From the NCBI RefSeq assembly GCF_000732925.1, contig NZ_CP008953.1:682001-746000 (forward strand): a DNA stretch of 64,000 nt, read 5' to 3'. The notes beneath the pieces are model-generated. The model ran no database searches and was not told where the DNA came from. It worked only from the letters and a program-made list of their open reading frames with translations. Within the stretch, counting starts at the first letter, position 1; each line of letters starts with the position of its first letter. Made by a program: the position numbers and the translations under genes. Positions 25,121 to 33,966 of the stretch are shown here, one piece after another. The DNA comes from Amycolatopsis japonica. Lineage in GTDB: Bacteria > Actinomycetota > Actinomycetes > Mycobacteriales > Pseudonocardiaceae.

Positions 25121-25681
25121 GTGGCTTTGCGAGCTATCGTCCCGCGCAGGGACCAGCTGATCGCGGCGAGCCTCACCGGCGCGGTCGTGATCGTGGTCGG
25201 ATACGCGTCGGGTCTCGGGCTGAAACCCGGGACGGCGGCGGAAAACCCGCCGCCGGTGATCGCCCAGCCCGCGCCGTCCGGCCCGTCGCCGGTGCCGGAC
25301 GGGAAACCGCCGCCTCCCGCGCCCATTCCTGCCCTGCCGGCGGTTCCGGTCACCGACGCCCCCGCCCCGGTGGCGCCGCCCGGGCCCGGTGGCGGTGTCG
25401 ACGCCGGTCCTTCGGCGCCGCCACCGGAACCCGTGCCGCCGACGCATCCGCATCCGGAGCCGCCGACCACACCGCCGCCGCCACCGGAGGAGCTTCCGGT
25501 ATGTCAACCCGGTGCGGTGCAACAGGTTCTGGACACGGTCGCCGCGCTTCCGCTGCTCGGCGGCGTCACCGGGGGCCTCGGTGTGACGGGGGCGGACGGG
25601 CTCGGCGCGACGCTGCTCGGGTACTGCCGCGCGGCGGACGGCACGGTCGTCCTCGAAACCGTTCCCGTTCCGGTTCGGTGA
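25121..25681 (+). CDS. Proline-rich exported protein of the cupredoxin cluster
   Basis: A 186-aa protein starting at GTG 25121 (RBS AGGAGAGGA). It has an N-terminal TM/signal anchor (about 15-32), then roughly 90 residues rich in Pro/Ala, and a compact C-terminal part bounded by two cysteines (VCQPGAVQQVLDTVAALP, LLGYC) that may form a disulfide. I do not recognise a family. The CopD gene starts four bases after its stop, so it is co-expressed with the copper genes. The C-terminal CxPGxVQQVL resembles the start of the repeats in the cupredoxin at 26614. Confidence 0.65.
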   Translation: MALRAIVPRRDQLIAASLTGAVVIVVGYASGLGLKPGTAAENPPPVIAQPAPSGPSPVPDGKPPPPAPIPALPAVPVTDAPAPVAPPGPGGGVDAGPSAPPPEPVPPTHPHPEPPTTPPPPPEELPVCQPGAVQQVLDTVAALPLLGGVTGGLGVTGADGLGATLLGYCRAADGTVVLETVPVPVR

Positions 25682-25684
25682 GCC

Positions 25685-26587
25685 ATGGTCAAGACCTGGT
25701 ACGTACTCGCCCGCTGCGTGGACTACTTCGGCATGACCCTGTTCACGGGTGGCCTGTTCTTCCTCGCGTTCCTGTGGCCGGACGGCGCGGGGCAGGGCCG
25801 CGCCCGCAAGGTCGTCGGAACCGGTTGGCTGCTCGGTTTCGCCGGTACCGTCGCCGGTCTCGGCCTGCAGGGCGCATGGGCGGCGCAACGGCCGGCCGCG
25901 GACCTGTTCGACTGGGACCTGCTCGGGCAGGTGCTCGACACCCAGTTCGGGCGCGTCTGGTTCGCGAAGGCACTGCTGTGGCTGCTGGCGGGTGTCGTCC
26001 TCGCCGACTTGATGCAGCGCGGCCGGAACGCGGCGACGTCGACCGCGTGGCGGGTCGGCGCGGGCGTGGTGACACTCGGGCTTCTGCGCACGACGGGGTT
26101 GACCGGGCACGCGGTCGAAAGCGGGCGACCGTTGCTCACCCAGGTCGCGGATCTCGTGCATCTGGCCGGGATCTGCGCCTGGATCGGGGGACTGGCCGTC
26201 CTGTTGTTCGGCGTGCTGTCCCGGCGTGACCCCGGCGACCTCGCCGCCGTCGTGCCGCGTTATTCCCGGCTGGCCATGGTCTCCGTCTTCGCCGTCATCG
26301 TGGCGGGTGTCGTGCTGGCGTGGCAGACGGTCGGCGGCTGGGATCGACTGTCCACAACGGACTACGGGCGCACGCTCGTGATCAAGTTGCTCGTCCTCGC
26401 GGTCGTCCTCGTGCTCGCACAGGGCAGCAAGAGCTGGGTCGCCCGGCGCCTGGATTTCGCGGTGGTCCTGCGCGGGGACGCCGCCACCGTCCGCCCCTTC
26501 GTCCATTCCGTCGCCGCCGAGACCGCGCTCGTCATCGTGGTCCTCGTCGCGGCGAGCCTTCTCGTCACGGCCAGTCCCGGCCGGTGA
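25685..26587 (+). CDS. CopD-family copper transport membrane protein
   Basis: A 300-aa polytopic protein with about eight TM helices. CopD features are DLVHLAGICAWIGGLAVLL, HSVAAETALVIVVLVAASLLV, and GLTGHAVESGRPLLTQVADLVH with several conserved His. Family role: copper uptake or transfer across the membrane together with CopC. It is tightly packed between the Pro-rich gene and the cupredoxin gene (RBS AAAGGAG after its stop). Confidence 0.88.
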   Translation: MVKTWYVLARCVDYFGMTLFTGGLFFLAFLWPDGAGQGRARKVVGTGWLLGFAGTVAGLGLQGAWAAQRPAADLFDWDLLGQVLDTQFGRVWFAKALLWLLAGVVLADLMQRGRNAATSTAWRVGAGVVTLGLLRTTGLTGHAVESGRPLLTQVADLVHLAGICAWIGGLAVLLFGVLSRRDPGDLAAVVPRYSRLAMVSVFAVIVAGVVLAWQTVGGWDRLSTTDYGRTLVIKLLVLAVVLVLAQGSKSWVARRLDFAVVLRGDAATVRPFVHSVAAETALVIVVLVAASLLVTASPGR

Positions 26588-26613
26588 CCGTCCAACCGAA
26601 AGGAGTGTCCTCA

Positions 26614-27567
26614 ATGGACAACCAGGAGACCGGGAACCCCACGGCCGAAGCGCCGCCGCCGGTGCCCGCCCGGCGCATCTGGCCGGTGGCGGTGGCGATC
26701 CTCGCCCTGGGTGTCGCGCTGTTCAGCCTCGCCACCCTGCGCGGCGGGCAGCAGGCGGACACCGCCCAGAGCGCCGACGTCGACCTGGCCGCGCTGTCGA
26801 AGCAGGGGCCGTTGGCGGTCCCGCTGTACCAGGGCCTCGCCAAGGAGAAGGCGGCGACCGCGTCGGCCAAGACCGTCGAGATCATGGGGTACAAGTACAG
26901 CCCCGCGAGCCTTTCCGTCGCCGTCGGCGACACGGTGACCTGGACCAACCACGACACCGCGCCCCACAACGTCGTCATCACCGACGGCCCGGAGAAGTTC
27001 ACTTCGCCCACGCTGCAACAGGGACAGACCTTCAGTCACACCTTCACCAAGGCCGGGGACTACTCCTACTACTGCTCGGTGCACCCGGACATGAAGGCGT
27101 CGGTCAAGGTGGAGGGCTCGGGTACTCCGCCGACGTCGTCGCCGACGAGTGCCCCGCCGACCTCGAAGCCGACTTCGAGCCCGACGCACTCGATGCCGTC
27201 CACCACCCCCGGCGGCGGGTCCTGTGTCCCGAAGGGGGTGCTGCAGCCGATCATCGACCACGTCAAGGCGGCGCACCTGCAGACCTCGCCGGGGCAGCAG
27301 GTCCAGGACATCCTGAATCTCGACCAGTACCTCAAGACCCATACGGTGTGGCTGGAAACCGTCCTCGCCCCGGTGCTGGACGGATCGGCCGACAAGGTCG
27401 TCGCCGACACGCTCGCACCGATCGTCGCGCATCTCAAATCCGCGCATCTGGAGACGTCACCCGGTCAGCAGGTCGCCGATCTGCTGAACCTCGACCAGTA
27501 CCTCAAGACCCATACGGTGTGGCTCGAAACCGTGCTCACGCCGTTGCTGAACCAGGCGAGCTGCTAG
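26614..27567 (+). CDS. Membrane-anchored plastocyanin-like cupredoxin with tandem C-terminal repeats
   Basis: A 317-aa protein from ATG 26614. It has an N-terminal TM anchor (about 21-40) and a type-1 copper domain (about 85-167) with ligands His118 (APHNV), Cys154, His157 and Met160 (YYCSVHPDM). A Ser/Thr/Pro linker (170-200) follows. The C-terminal half is two repeats of about 40 residues at a 57-residue period, each containing SPGQQV, LNLDQYLKTHTVWLETVL. At DNA level 35 bp are identical (27319-27353, 27490-27524). It probably carries electrons or stores copper outside the membrane. The repeat domain is unknown to me. Confidence 0.85.
   Translation: MDNQETGNPTAEAPPPVPARRIWPVAVAILALGVALFSLATLRGGQQADTAQSADVDLAALSKQGPLAVPLYQGLAKEKAATASAKTVEIMGYKYSPASLSVAVGDTVTWTNHDTAPHNVVITDGPEKFTSPTLQQGQTFSHTFTKAGDYSYYCSVHPDMKASVKVEGSGTPPTSSPTSAPPTSKPTSSPTHSMPSTTPGGGSCVPKGVLQPIIDHVKAAHLQTSPGQQVQDILNLDQYLKTHTVWLETVLAPVLDGSADKVVADTLAPIVAHLKSAHLETSPGQQVADLLNLDQYLKTHTVWLETVLTPLLNQASC
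27319..27353 (+). repeat. Intragenic direct repeat, copy 1
   Basis: 35 bp identical to 27490-27524, encoding LDQYLKTHTVW; the period is 171 bp (57 codons). It reflects recent duplication or gene conversion within the cupredoxin C-terminal part. Confidence 0.85.
27490..27524 (+). repeat. Intragenic direct repeat, copy 2
   Basis: Second copy of the repeat at 27319-27353. Confidence 0.85.
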
Positions 27568-27571
27568 CCGG

Positions 27572-27602
27572 GGGCCCGGCCGGTAAGCGGCCGGCCGGGC
27601 CC
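27572..27602 (+). terminator. GC-rich hairpin after the cupredoxin gene
   Basis: Arms GGGCCCGGCC/GGCCGGGCCC with an 11-nt spacer, five bases after the stop codon. No T-run follows, so attenuation rather than full termination is possible. Confidence 0.6.
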
Positions 27603-27640
27603 TTCGCCAGTATCCACCTTCCCGAGTACGGAGACGAGCG

Positions 27641-28099
27641 ATGTCCGACACCGAACTCCTGCCGGCCCCGGCCGGGACCGGCCGCACACTTCGTCCGGAT
27701 CGTTGCGTCGTGGAGCCGTCGCTCAGATTCCTGCGTTTCCCCTTGGCACGCGCCAGGTTCACCGCGACCGCGGGATATCTGGACGTCTCGGAGGATCCCG
27801 CGCTCTTCGTCGAGCTGGACGTCCCTTCGGTGCGCACCTATCCATGGCCGTTGAAGTACTTGATCCGGCACGACGCCCGCGTGCTGACGTTCACCTCCGG
27901 CGAGTTCGTCGTGGAGGGACGGCGGGTGCGGATCGACGGATGGATCGGCGACCGCCCGCTCGTGCTGTCCGGCGAGCTGCGTCCGGTCGACGAAGAAGGG
28001 ATCGTCTTGTGGGCCAAAGGAATCCTTCCCCGGCCGCGCCGCGCGCCGTGGTACGTCCGCCGCGTCCACGTCGAGATCGCCATCGAGTTCGTCCGATGA
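27641..28099 (+). CDS. YceI-like protein
   Basis: A 152-aa protein that opens with a conserved-looking segment LRPDRCVVEPSLRFLRFPLARARF and has beta-rich patterns (VELDVPSVRTYPW, LTFTSGEFVVEGRRVRIDGWIG) reminiscent of the YceI lipid-binding beta-barrel. It is shorter than typical YceI proteins (about 170-190 aa) and has no signal peptide. Its stop overlaps the ATG of the second cupredoxin gene, so it belongs to the copper cluster operon. I hold the family call as probable only. Confidence 0.6.
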   Translation: MSDTELLPAPAGTGRTLRPDRCVVEPSLRFLRFPLARARFTATAGYLDVSEDPALFVELDVPSVRTYPWPLKYLIRHDARVLTFTSGEFVVEGRRVRIDGWIGDRPLVLSGELRPVDEEGIVLWAKGILPRPRRAPWYVRRVHVEIAIEFVR

Positions 28100-28698
28100 A
28101 GCGGCTCGCCGGTCTCCTCCTGACTGCGGCCTTCCTCATCCTGCAAGCCCTCTGCCTGGCGCCCCCGGTGGACGCGGCCACGCAGCAGGTGATGATGCAG
28201 GACTACGCGTACGGCCCGGCGGCGCTCACCGTGCGGGCCGGGGACACGGTCACCTGGATGCAGCACGATCAGGCGCCCCACGACGTCGTCACGACGAGCG
28301 CCCCGGTCGCATTCCGCAGTCCGCAGCTCTCGGCGGGGCAGAGCTGGAGCTACACCTTCACCAAGCCGGGCACGTATTCCTACTACTGTTCGGTGCATCC
28401 GGACATGCGCGCGACGGTCACCGTCCTCGCCGCGGAAACGGCGACGAAGCAGCCGTCTCCCACACCTTCGAAACAGACCACGGCCCGGCCGACGGCGTCT
28501 TCGGCTCCGTCGTCGAGCTCGCCTCCGACGAGCAGCAGTGCGGCGCCCGTGAGTGAGACCCCGGCGCCCGCTCCTCCGGTCACCCAGCAGGCGGCGGCCA
28601 CCGGCCCGTCACTCGACCCGATGTTGCTGGTCGCCGGGGTCGTCACCGCGGTGGCGGTGCTGTGCCTGCTCCTGGTCGGGTCGCGGCCGGGCGGGTGA
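28096..28698 (+). CDS. Second plastocyanin-like cupredoxin, C-terminally anchored
   Basis: A 200-aa protein: signal peptide (about 1-27, PPVDAA), a cupredoxin domain with copper ligands His62 (APHDV), Cys98, His101 and Met104 (YYCSVHPDM), a Ser/Thr/Pro-rich linker (about 112-170), and a C-terminal TM helix (MLLVAGVVTAVAVLCLLLV). The copper site is nearly identical to that of the cupredoxin at 26614, but the anchoring is at the opposite end and the repeats are absent. ATGA overlap with the YceI-like gene. Confidence 0.88.
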   Translation: MKRLAGLLLTAAFLILQALCLAPPVDAATQQVMMQDYAYGPAALTVRAGDTVTWMQHDQAPHDVVTTSAPVAFRSPQLSAGQSWSYTFTKPGTYSYYCSVHPDMRATVTVLAAETATKQPSPTPSKQTTARPTASSAPSSSSPPTSSSAAPVSETPAPAPPVTQQAAATGPSLDPMLLVAGVVTAVAVLCLLLVGSRPGG

Positions 28699-28704
28699 GG
28701 GAAG

Positions 28705-28726
28705 GTCTTACCGAGTTCTGACGGAC
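28705..28726 (+). promoter_or_regulatory. Tandem 11-bp direct-repeat box, copy 2
   Basis: GTCTTACCGAG followed by TTCTGACGGAC. It shares the exact 19-mer with the box at 24184-24205 and lies 48 bp before the ATG of the membrane protein at 28775, a position suitable for an activator or repressor. The OmpR-type regulator gene at 30126 is a candidate ligand. Confidence 0.5.
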
Positions 28727-28774
28727 GGCGCCGACGCGTCGTTTCGCGCCGGGAACGCGGTTACGGTGCCGGTG

Positions 28775-30115
28775 ATGTCCACTGTCACCGCCCCGTCCCG
28801 TACCGGTCGCCGGGCCGATCTGATCGCCGTGGGGCTGGCGATGCTCGTGGTCGCCGCCGCGATCGGCGTCGGCCTCTACTACAACCGTCCCGGTTCCGGC
28901 GTGGTGATCTACGCGTTCGCGCCGCCGCTGTTCGGCTTGTGGCTGCCGCATGTGGGGCCGGGTTCGGTCGCCACCGTGGTGCTCGCGCTCCTCGTCGTCA
29001 CCAAAGGTCCCTCGCTCGCCGCGCGGCTGCGATGGCGTCCGCTGCTCGCGCTCGGCTACGTGACCGCGCTGCTGTGGACGTTCTCGCTGGCGATGATCGA
29101 CGGCTGGGCGCGCGGTTTCACCGGCAGGCTCACCACGGAACACGAGTACCTGCACGAGGTTCCGGGCATCACCGACATCCCGGCGATGCTGAACGAATTC
29201 TCCTCGCGCATCCTCGACTTCCAGCCGAATTCGTGGACGACGCACGTTTCCGGGCATCCGCCGGGCGCGACGCTGGTCTTCGTCTGGCTCGACCGGCTCG
29301 GCCTGCAGGGCGGCGCGTGGGCTTCGACGGTCGTCGTGCTCGTCGGTTGCCTGGCCGTGGTCGCGGTGCCGGTGACGCTCGCCGCGCTGGGCCGGGAGGA
29401 CGCCGCGAGGACGGTCCTGCCGTTCGCGGTGCTCACTCCGGGCGCGATCTGGATCGGGGTGTCCGCGGACGGGCTCTTCGCGGGGGTCACGGCGACCGGG
29501 ATCGCGCTGCTGGCGCTCGCCAAGCGACGGCGGATCCTCGCGCTTCCCGGCGGTCTGCTGCTCGGGTTCGGGCTCTTTCTCTCGTACGGTCTCGTGCTGC
29601 TGGGCGTGCTCGTGCTGGCTGTCGTCGTGCTCACCCGCGAGTGGCGGATCCTGCTCGTCGCCACGGCGGGCGTTGCCGTGGTCGTCTTGGCGTTCGCGCT
29701 GACGGGTTTCTGGTGGCTCGACGGCTATCACCTGGTCGTCGAGCGCTACTACCAGGGGATCGCGACGCTGCGCCCGTACTCCTACTGGGTGTGGGCGGAT
29801 ATCGCGGCGGTGCTGATCGCGATCGGCCCCGCCGTGATCGCCGGGACACGACGGGCGGGCGCGGACTTCCTGGCCGAGCCGAAACGGTCGTTCCGCGAGC
29901 CGGTCACGTTGATCGTGCTGGCCGCGGCGCTGACGATCGCTTTCGCCGACCTGTCCGGCCTGTCGAAGGCGGAGGTCGAACGCATCTGGCTACCGTTCGA
30001 GGTGTGGCTGCTGCCCGCGGTGGCGCTGTTGCCGTCGAAGGGGCGGCGGTGGTGGCTCGCCGCGTCGGCGGCCACGGCGCTGGTGGTGAACCATCTGGTG
30101 CTGACGAGCTGGTGA
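28775..30115 (+). CDS. Polytopic membrane protein, GT-C-glycosyltransferase-like
   Basis: A 446-aa protein with about ten TM helices and a large loop after TM3-4 containing TTEHEYLHEVP and HVSGHPPGATLVFVWLDRLG. The overall plan (loop with acidic residues after an early TM, HPPG motif) resembles actinobacterial GT-C-type lipid-linked sugar transferases, but I cannot name the family with confidence. The start is ATG 28775; GTG 28772 is also possible. Its stop lies 10 bp before the next regulator gene, so co-transcription is likely. Confidence 0.75.
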   Translation: MSTVTAPSRTGRRADLIAVGLAMLVVAAAIGVGLYYNRPGSGVVIYAFAPPLFGLWLPHVGPGSVATVVLALLVVTKGPSLAARLRWRPLLALGYVTALLWTFSLAMIDGWARGFTGRLTTEHEYLHEVPGITDIPAMLNEFSSRILDFQPNSWTTHVSGHPPGATLVFVWLDRLGLQGGAWASTVVVLVGCLAVVAVPVTLAALGREDAARTVLPFAVLTPGAIWIGVSADGLFAGVTATGIALLALAKRRRILALPGGLLLGFGLFLSYGLVLLGVLVLAVVVLTREWRILLVATAGVAVVVLAFALTGFWWLDGYHLVVERYYQGIATLRPYSYWVWADIAAVLIAIGPAVIAGTRRAGADFLAEPKRSFREPVTLIVLAAALTIAFADLSGLSKAEVERIWLPFEVWLLPAVALLPSKGRRWWLAASAATALVVNHLVLTSW

Positions 30116-30125
30116 GGTGGATGGC

Positions 30126-30824
30126 ATGACAGAACAGGGCAGGGTGCTCGTCGTCGACGACGACGAGACCGTGCGGGACGTCGTCCGGCGGTACCTGGAG
30201 GTCGCGGGCTTCGAGGTCGACGTCGCCGGGGACGGCACCGAAGGGCTGCGGCTGTTCTCCACGACCGGGCCGGATCTGGTGGTCCTCGACGTCATGATGC
30301 CCGGGCTCAACGGGCTCGAGGTGTGCCGCCGCCTGCGGCAGGTGAGCCAGGTGCCGGTCGTGATGCTGACCGCGCTCGGCGAGGAGGAGAACCGCATCGC
30401 CGGACTCCAGCTCGGCGCCGACGACTACGTCACGAAACCGTTCAGCCCCAAGGAACTCGCGTTGCGGGTGGCGTCGGTGCTGCGGCGGGCGCGGATGCCG
30501 CGCCCCGAACCGGCCGCCCGCGTGATCACCGACGGCGACCTCGCGCTGCAGATGTCGGCCCGGCAGGCCGCCCTCGGCGGTGTGGAACTTCCCCTGACGA
30601 GCCGGGAATTCGATCTGCTCGCGTTCTTCCTCACCCATCCCGGCGTGGCGTTCTCCCGCGCCGATCTGCTGGAGAAGGTCTGGGGCTGGGACTTCGGCGA
30701 CCAGTCCACCGTGACCGTCCATGTCAGACGGCTGCGGGAAAAGATCGAGAAGAATCCGGCGAAACCCGTCCGCGTCGCCACCGTGTGGGGCGTCGGCTAC
30801 CGGTACGACCCGGTGCGGCGATGA
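30126..30824 (+). CDS. OmpR-family response regulator
   Basis: A 232-aa regulator starting at ATG 30126 (GAGG eight bases upstream). Receiver: DDDE at 11-14, phospho-acceptor Asp55 (VLDVMMPG), KPFSPKEL. Winged-helix C-terminus: [17 protein letters not shown] ... WGVGYRYDP. The kinase ATG overlaps its stop, forming a standard pair. Candidate binding boxes are the 11-bp tandem repeats at 24184 and 28705. Confidence 0.9.
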   Translation: MTEQGRVLVVDDDETVRDVVRRYLEVAGFEVDVAGDGTEGLRLFSTTGPDLVVLDVMMPGLNGLEVCRRLRQVSQVPVVMLTALGEEENRIAGLQLGADDYVTKPFSPKELALRVASVLRRARMPRPEPAARVITDGDLALQMSARQAALGGVELPLTSREFDLLAFFLTHPGVAFSRADLLEKVWGWDFGDQSTVTVHVRRLREKIEKNPAKPVRVATVWGVGYRYDPVRR

Positions 30825-31870
30825 TCGGCTCCGGGGAGTCGCTCGGCGAGATGCTGGCGCACGCCTGGCACATCCTGCCGTTCGCGCTGATGTTCGCGTT
30901 GCCGGTGGTGCTGCTCGGCGGGCTGGCCCTGTACCTGCTCCGGCACGGTTCGCTGGCCAGCACGATGACGATCCTCGTGCTGATCCCGGTGCTCGCGACG
31001 CTGATCGCGGTGCTCGGGATCAGCGGGTTCATGTTCACCCCGGCGCTGACCACGATGACCCTGGTCTGTCTGCTGGTCGCGCTCGTGACCGTACCGGCGG
31101 CGCTCGTGCTCGGCCGCGCGATCGCGCGCCGCAGTGTGTGGGAACGGGAGGCACGGGAACGGGAGCGCGCGGCCGAGGCGTCGCGGCGTGAACTGGTCGC
31201 GTGGATCAGCCACGACCTGCGGAGCCCGCTGGCCGGCATCCAGGCGATGGCCGAGGCCGTCGCGGACGGCGTCGTCGCCGACCCGATCGAGGTCACCGGT
31301 TACGCGCGGCGGATCAGCGGGGAGACCACGCGGTTGTCCGGCATGGTCGGTGACCTGTTCGAGCTTTCGCGGATCACCGCGGGCGCGCTTCAGCTGACCA
31401 TGGCCGCGGTGCCGCTGCGCGACGTCGTGAGCGACGCCGTCGCCGCGCAGGCGCCGCTCGCCGACCAGAAACGCGTACGCATGATCGAGTACGCCAACGT
31501 GTGGCCGGTCGTTTCCGGCAGCGACCCGGAACTGGCGCGGATCGTGCGCAACCTGGTGTCCAATGCCGTGCGGCACACCCCGCCGGACGGGACGGTCGCC
31601 GTCCAGATCGGCATCGAAGGCGGCGAGGCGCTGCTCGCGGTTTCCGACGGCTGCGGCGGGATCCCCGACGACGAGATCGGCCGCGTCTTCGACGTCGCCT
31701 TCCGCGGGACGCGGGCGCGGACACCCGAACGCGGTGGGCTGGCGAGCGGCGGCGGACTCGGTCTCGCGATCGCGAAAGGCCTGGTGGAAGCCCATCGAGG
31801 CCGGATCGGCGTCCAGAACCACGGACCCGGCTGCCGGTTCGAGGTCCGGCTTCCGCTCGCCATGCCCTGA
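30821..31870 (+). CDS. Sensor histidine kinase with short N-terminal membrane domain
   Basis: A 349-aa kinase: three TM helices (about 20-41, 47-70, 76-100) with almost no extracytoplasmic loop, so it probably senses within the membrane or through a partner. A coiled-coil linker of about 20 residues ([13 protein letters not shown]) follows. The H-box [12 protein letters not shown] has His131, the N-box is [14 protein letters not shown], and the G boxes are [16 protein letters not shown] and [12 protein letters not shown]. All are intact. It pairs with the upstream regulator. Confidence 0.9.
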   Translation: MIGSGESLGEMLAHAWHILPFALMFALPVVLLGGLALYLLRHGSLASTMTILVLIPVLATLIAVLGISGFMFTPALTTMTLVCLLVALVTVPAALVLGRAIARRSVWEREARERERAAEASRRELVAWISHDLRSPLAGIQAMAEAVADGVVADPIEVTGYARRISGETTRLSGMVGDLFELSRITAGALQLTMAAVPLRDVVSDAVAAQAPLADQKRVRMIEYANVWPVVSGSDPELARIVRNLVSNAVRHTPPDGTVAVQIGIEGGEALLAVSDGCGGIPDDEIGRVFDVAFRGTRARTPERGGLASGGGLGLAIAKGLVEAHRGRIGVQNHGPGCRFEVRLPLAMP

Positions 31871-31923
31871 CGTGTCAGCGGCGTGTCACCGCGGTGTCAG
31901 CGCGGACGGCGATCGTTGCCGCC

Positions 31924-33090
31924 ATGACGACTTCAGCGAAGCGATTCTTCCGGCGGACGGCGATCACCGCGGTGGCGGCCGCCCTGCTGGCCGGGGTCAC
32001 CCCCGGCGTGGCCGCCGCGGACAACGGACGGGACCGGCCGGAGCTGCGGGCGATGGTCGAGGGCATCGCCGCCTCCGGTTTCGCCGGCGCGCAACTGCGG
32101 GTGCACGACGCGCGAGGTGACTGGACCGGCAGCGCCGGGGTGCGCGAGCTGGGCTCGGCCGCCAAGCCGCCGACCAACGGACGGTTCCGGATCGGCAGCA
32201 ACACCAAGACCTTCGTGGCCACCGCCGTGCTGCAGCTGGTCGGGGAGGGCAAGGTCGGCCTGGACGCGCCGGTGGCCGGGTATCTGCCCGAGTTCGGCCT
32301 CGACCGGCGGATCACCGTGCGGATGTTGTTGCAGCACACCAGCGGCCTGTTCGACTACACCGGGGCGATGCTGCCCGACGGCACGATCGTGCCCGGAATC
32401 CCCTTGACGGGCAAGGAGTTCCTGGACAACCGGTACCACACCTACCGGCCGGAGGAGCTGGTGCGCTTCGGCCTGTCCAAGCCGCCGCTGTTCGCGCCGG
32501 GAACGGACTGGACGTACACGAACATCAACTACGTCCTCGCCGGGCTGGTGATCGAGAAGGTCACCGGCCGCCCCTACGGCGACGAGCTTCAGCGGAGGAT
32601 CTTCCGGCCGCTCGGACTCCGGGACACCGTGGTGCCCGGGACCTGGCCGGGCATCCCCGGGCCGCACGCCCACGGCTACTACCGCTACGAGGAGAAGCCC
32701 GGGCAGTGGAAGACGGTCGACATCACGAACCAGAACCCGTCGTGGGCGTCCAGCGCCGGTGAACTGATCTCGACCACGAAGGACCTCCACACGTTCTTCT
32801 CCGCACTGCTCGGCGGAAAGCTGCTGCCCGCCCCGCTGCTCGCCGAGATGCGCAAGCCGCACCCGAAGGGCGGCTACGGACTTGGGCTGTACGTCCAGGA
32901 AGCGAGCTGCGGCACCGTCCTCAAGGGAATGGGCGGTTTCCACGGCTTCGGAACGGTGATGGCCAGCACGGCCGACGGCAGCCGGACCTTCGAGTTGTCC
33001 ATGACCTACGGCGACTCGGCGGCCGATCTGGGGCAGGCCTACAACAAGGCGGACCAGCTGCTCACCGACGAGGTGCTCTGCGGCAAGTAG
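31924..33090 (+). CDS. Secreted serine hydrolase (beta-lactamase / DD-peptidase class C-like)
   Basis: A 388-aa protein with a signal peptide (about 1-31, AFAxA-type end GVAAA). The active-site motif SNTK (Ser92, Lys95) and YTN (Tyr198-Asn200) are those of serine beta-lactamase/D-alanyl-D-alanine carboxypeptidase-like hydrolases. The third motif region is GGFHGFG. Substrate: peptidoglycan peptide or an ester; no clear evidence for beta-lactam resistance. It starts 53 bp after the kinase stop and may be under the same regulator. A paralogue lies at 44977-46089. Confidence 0.88.
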   Translation: MTTSAKRFFRRTAITAVAAALLAGVTPGVAAADNGRDRPELRAMVEGIAASGFAGAQLRVHDARGDWTGSAGVRELGSAAKPPTNGRFRIGSNTKTFVATAVLQLVGEGKVGLDAPVAGYLPEFGLDRRITVRMLLQHTSGLFDYTGAMLPDGTIVPGIPLTGKEFLDNRYHTYRPEELVRFGLSKPPLFAPGTDWTYTNINYVLAGLVIEKVTGRPYGDELQRRIFRPLGLRDTVVPGTWPGIPGPHAHGYYRYEEKPGQWKTVDITNQNPSWASSAGELISTTKDLHTFFSALLGGKLLPAPLLAEMRKPHPKGGYGLGLYVQEASCGTVLKGMGGFHGFGTVMASTADGSRTFELSMTYGDSAADLGQAYNKADQLLTDEVLCGK

Positions 33091-33091
33091 C

Positions 33092-33895
33092 TCAGAGCCG
33101 CAGGAACCCCATGTCAGGGAAGTGGGCCGGCGCGATGATCGCGCCGGTCTCTTCCGCTTCGGCGAGAAAGCGTTGCCGGGTACGGAGAGCGAGATCCGGG
33201 TCGACGTCGCCGAGGAAGCCGACCCGCGAGTCCGTCAGCTGCGCGGGAGTATGCAGGACGTCGCCGAGCAGCAGGAGACGCTCGTCGTCCGCGGTGATGT
33301 CGAGGACGTAATGGCCGGGCGTGTGCCCGGGGGCGTGCCGCGCCACGATCCCGGGCGCGATCTCGACGTCGTCGCCGCTGATCGCCTCGGTCAGCCCCGC
33401 GCCGCGGGCGGTCTCCATCCCGACGCGGCTCCATTCGCCCGTCCCGGCGGGTGCGATCAGCGCGTCCCAGTCGAGTTGGCCGAAGACGACCTGGGCATCG
33501 GGGAAGGTCAGGTCGCCTTCGGGGGCGATCCAGCCGATGTGGTCGTTGTGCAGGTGGGTGAGGAAGACGGTGTCGATCTCGTCCACCGGGCATCCGGCCT
33601 TGTCGAGCGCGGCCGCGAGGTCGCCGCCCGTGCCCATCGGCGGGGTGGGGTCGCCCTTGGCGGGCGTCATCCCCGGCGGGAAGGCGAATTCGCGCGGGCC
33701 GAGGCCGGTGTCGACGAGGATCGTGCGGCCGTTGCCGCGGATCAGGTACGCGCCGGTCGGGACGTGCACGGTGCCGTCCTCGTCGAAGACGTCCGGGTGG
33801 GCTTCGGGGTCGAGACCGGGGAAGAACGCGAGCGGCAGCCGGATCAGGCCGTCCCCGAGCGCTTCGATCTCGATGTCTCCGACGGTGATGCCCAC
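33092..33895 (-). CDS. Metallo-beta-lactamase-fold hydrolase
   Basis: A 267-aa zinc hydrolase with the HxHxDH motif (HLHNDHIGW), the later metal ligand APGHTPGHY, GDVLHTP and the C-terminal APAHFPDMG. It is close to quorum-quenching-lactonase/MBL-fold metabolic enzymes. The start is GTG 33895 with GGGGG upstream; a TTG 42 bases earlier is in frame and cannot be excluded. It converges with the serine hydrolase gene two bases apart. Confidence 0.88.
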   Translation of the reverse strand: MGITVGDIEIEALGDGLIRLPLAFFPGLDPEAHPDVFDEDGTVHVPTGAYLIRGNGRTILVDTGLGPREFAFPPGMTPAKGDPTPPMGTGGDLAAALDKAGCPVDEIDTVFLTHLHNDHIGWIAPEGDLTFPDAQVVFGQLDWDALIAPAGTGEWSRVGMETARGAGLTEAISGDDVEIAPGIVARHAPGHTPGHYVLDITADDERLLLLGDVLHTPAQLTDSRVGFLGDVDPDLALRTRQRFLAEAEETGAIIAPAHFPDMGFLRL

Positions 33896-33966
33896 CAAAA
33901 CCCCCAAAAAAGTCGATTCCGTTGCCGGGAACGACAACCGGCCGGGGGCCCGGTCTGTTCCCGGTT

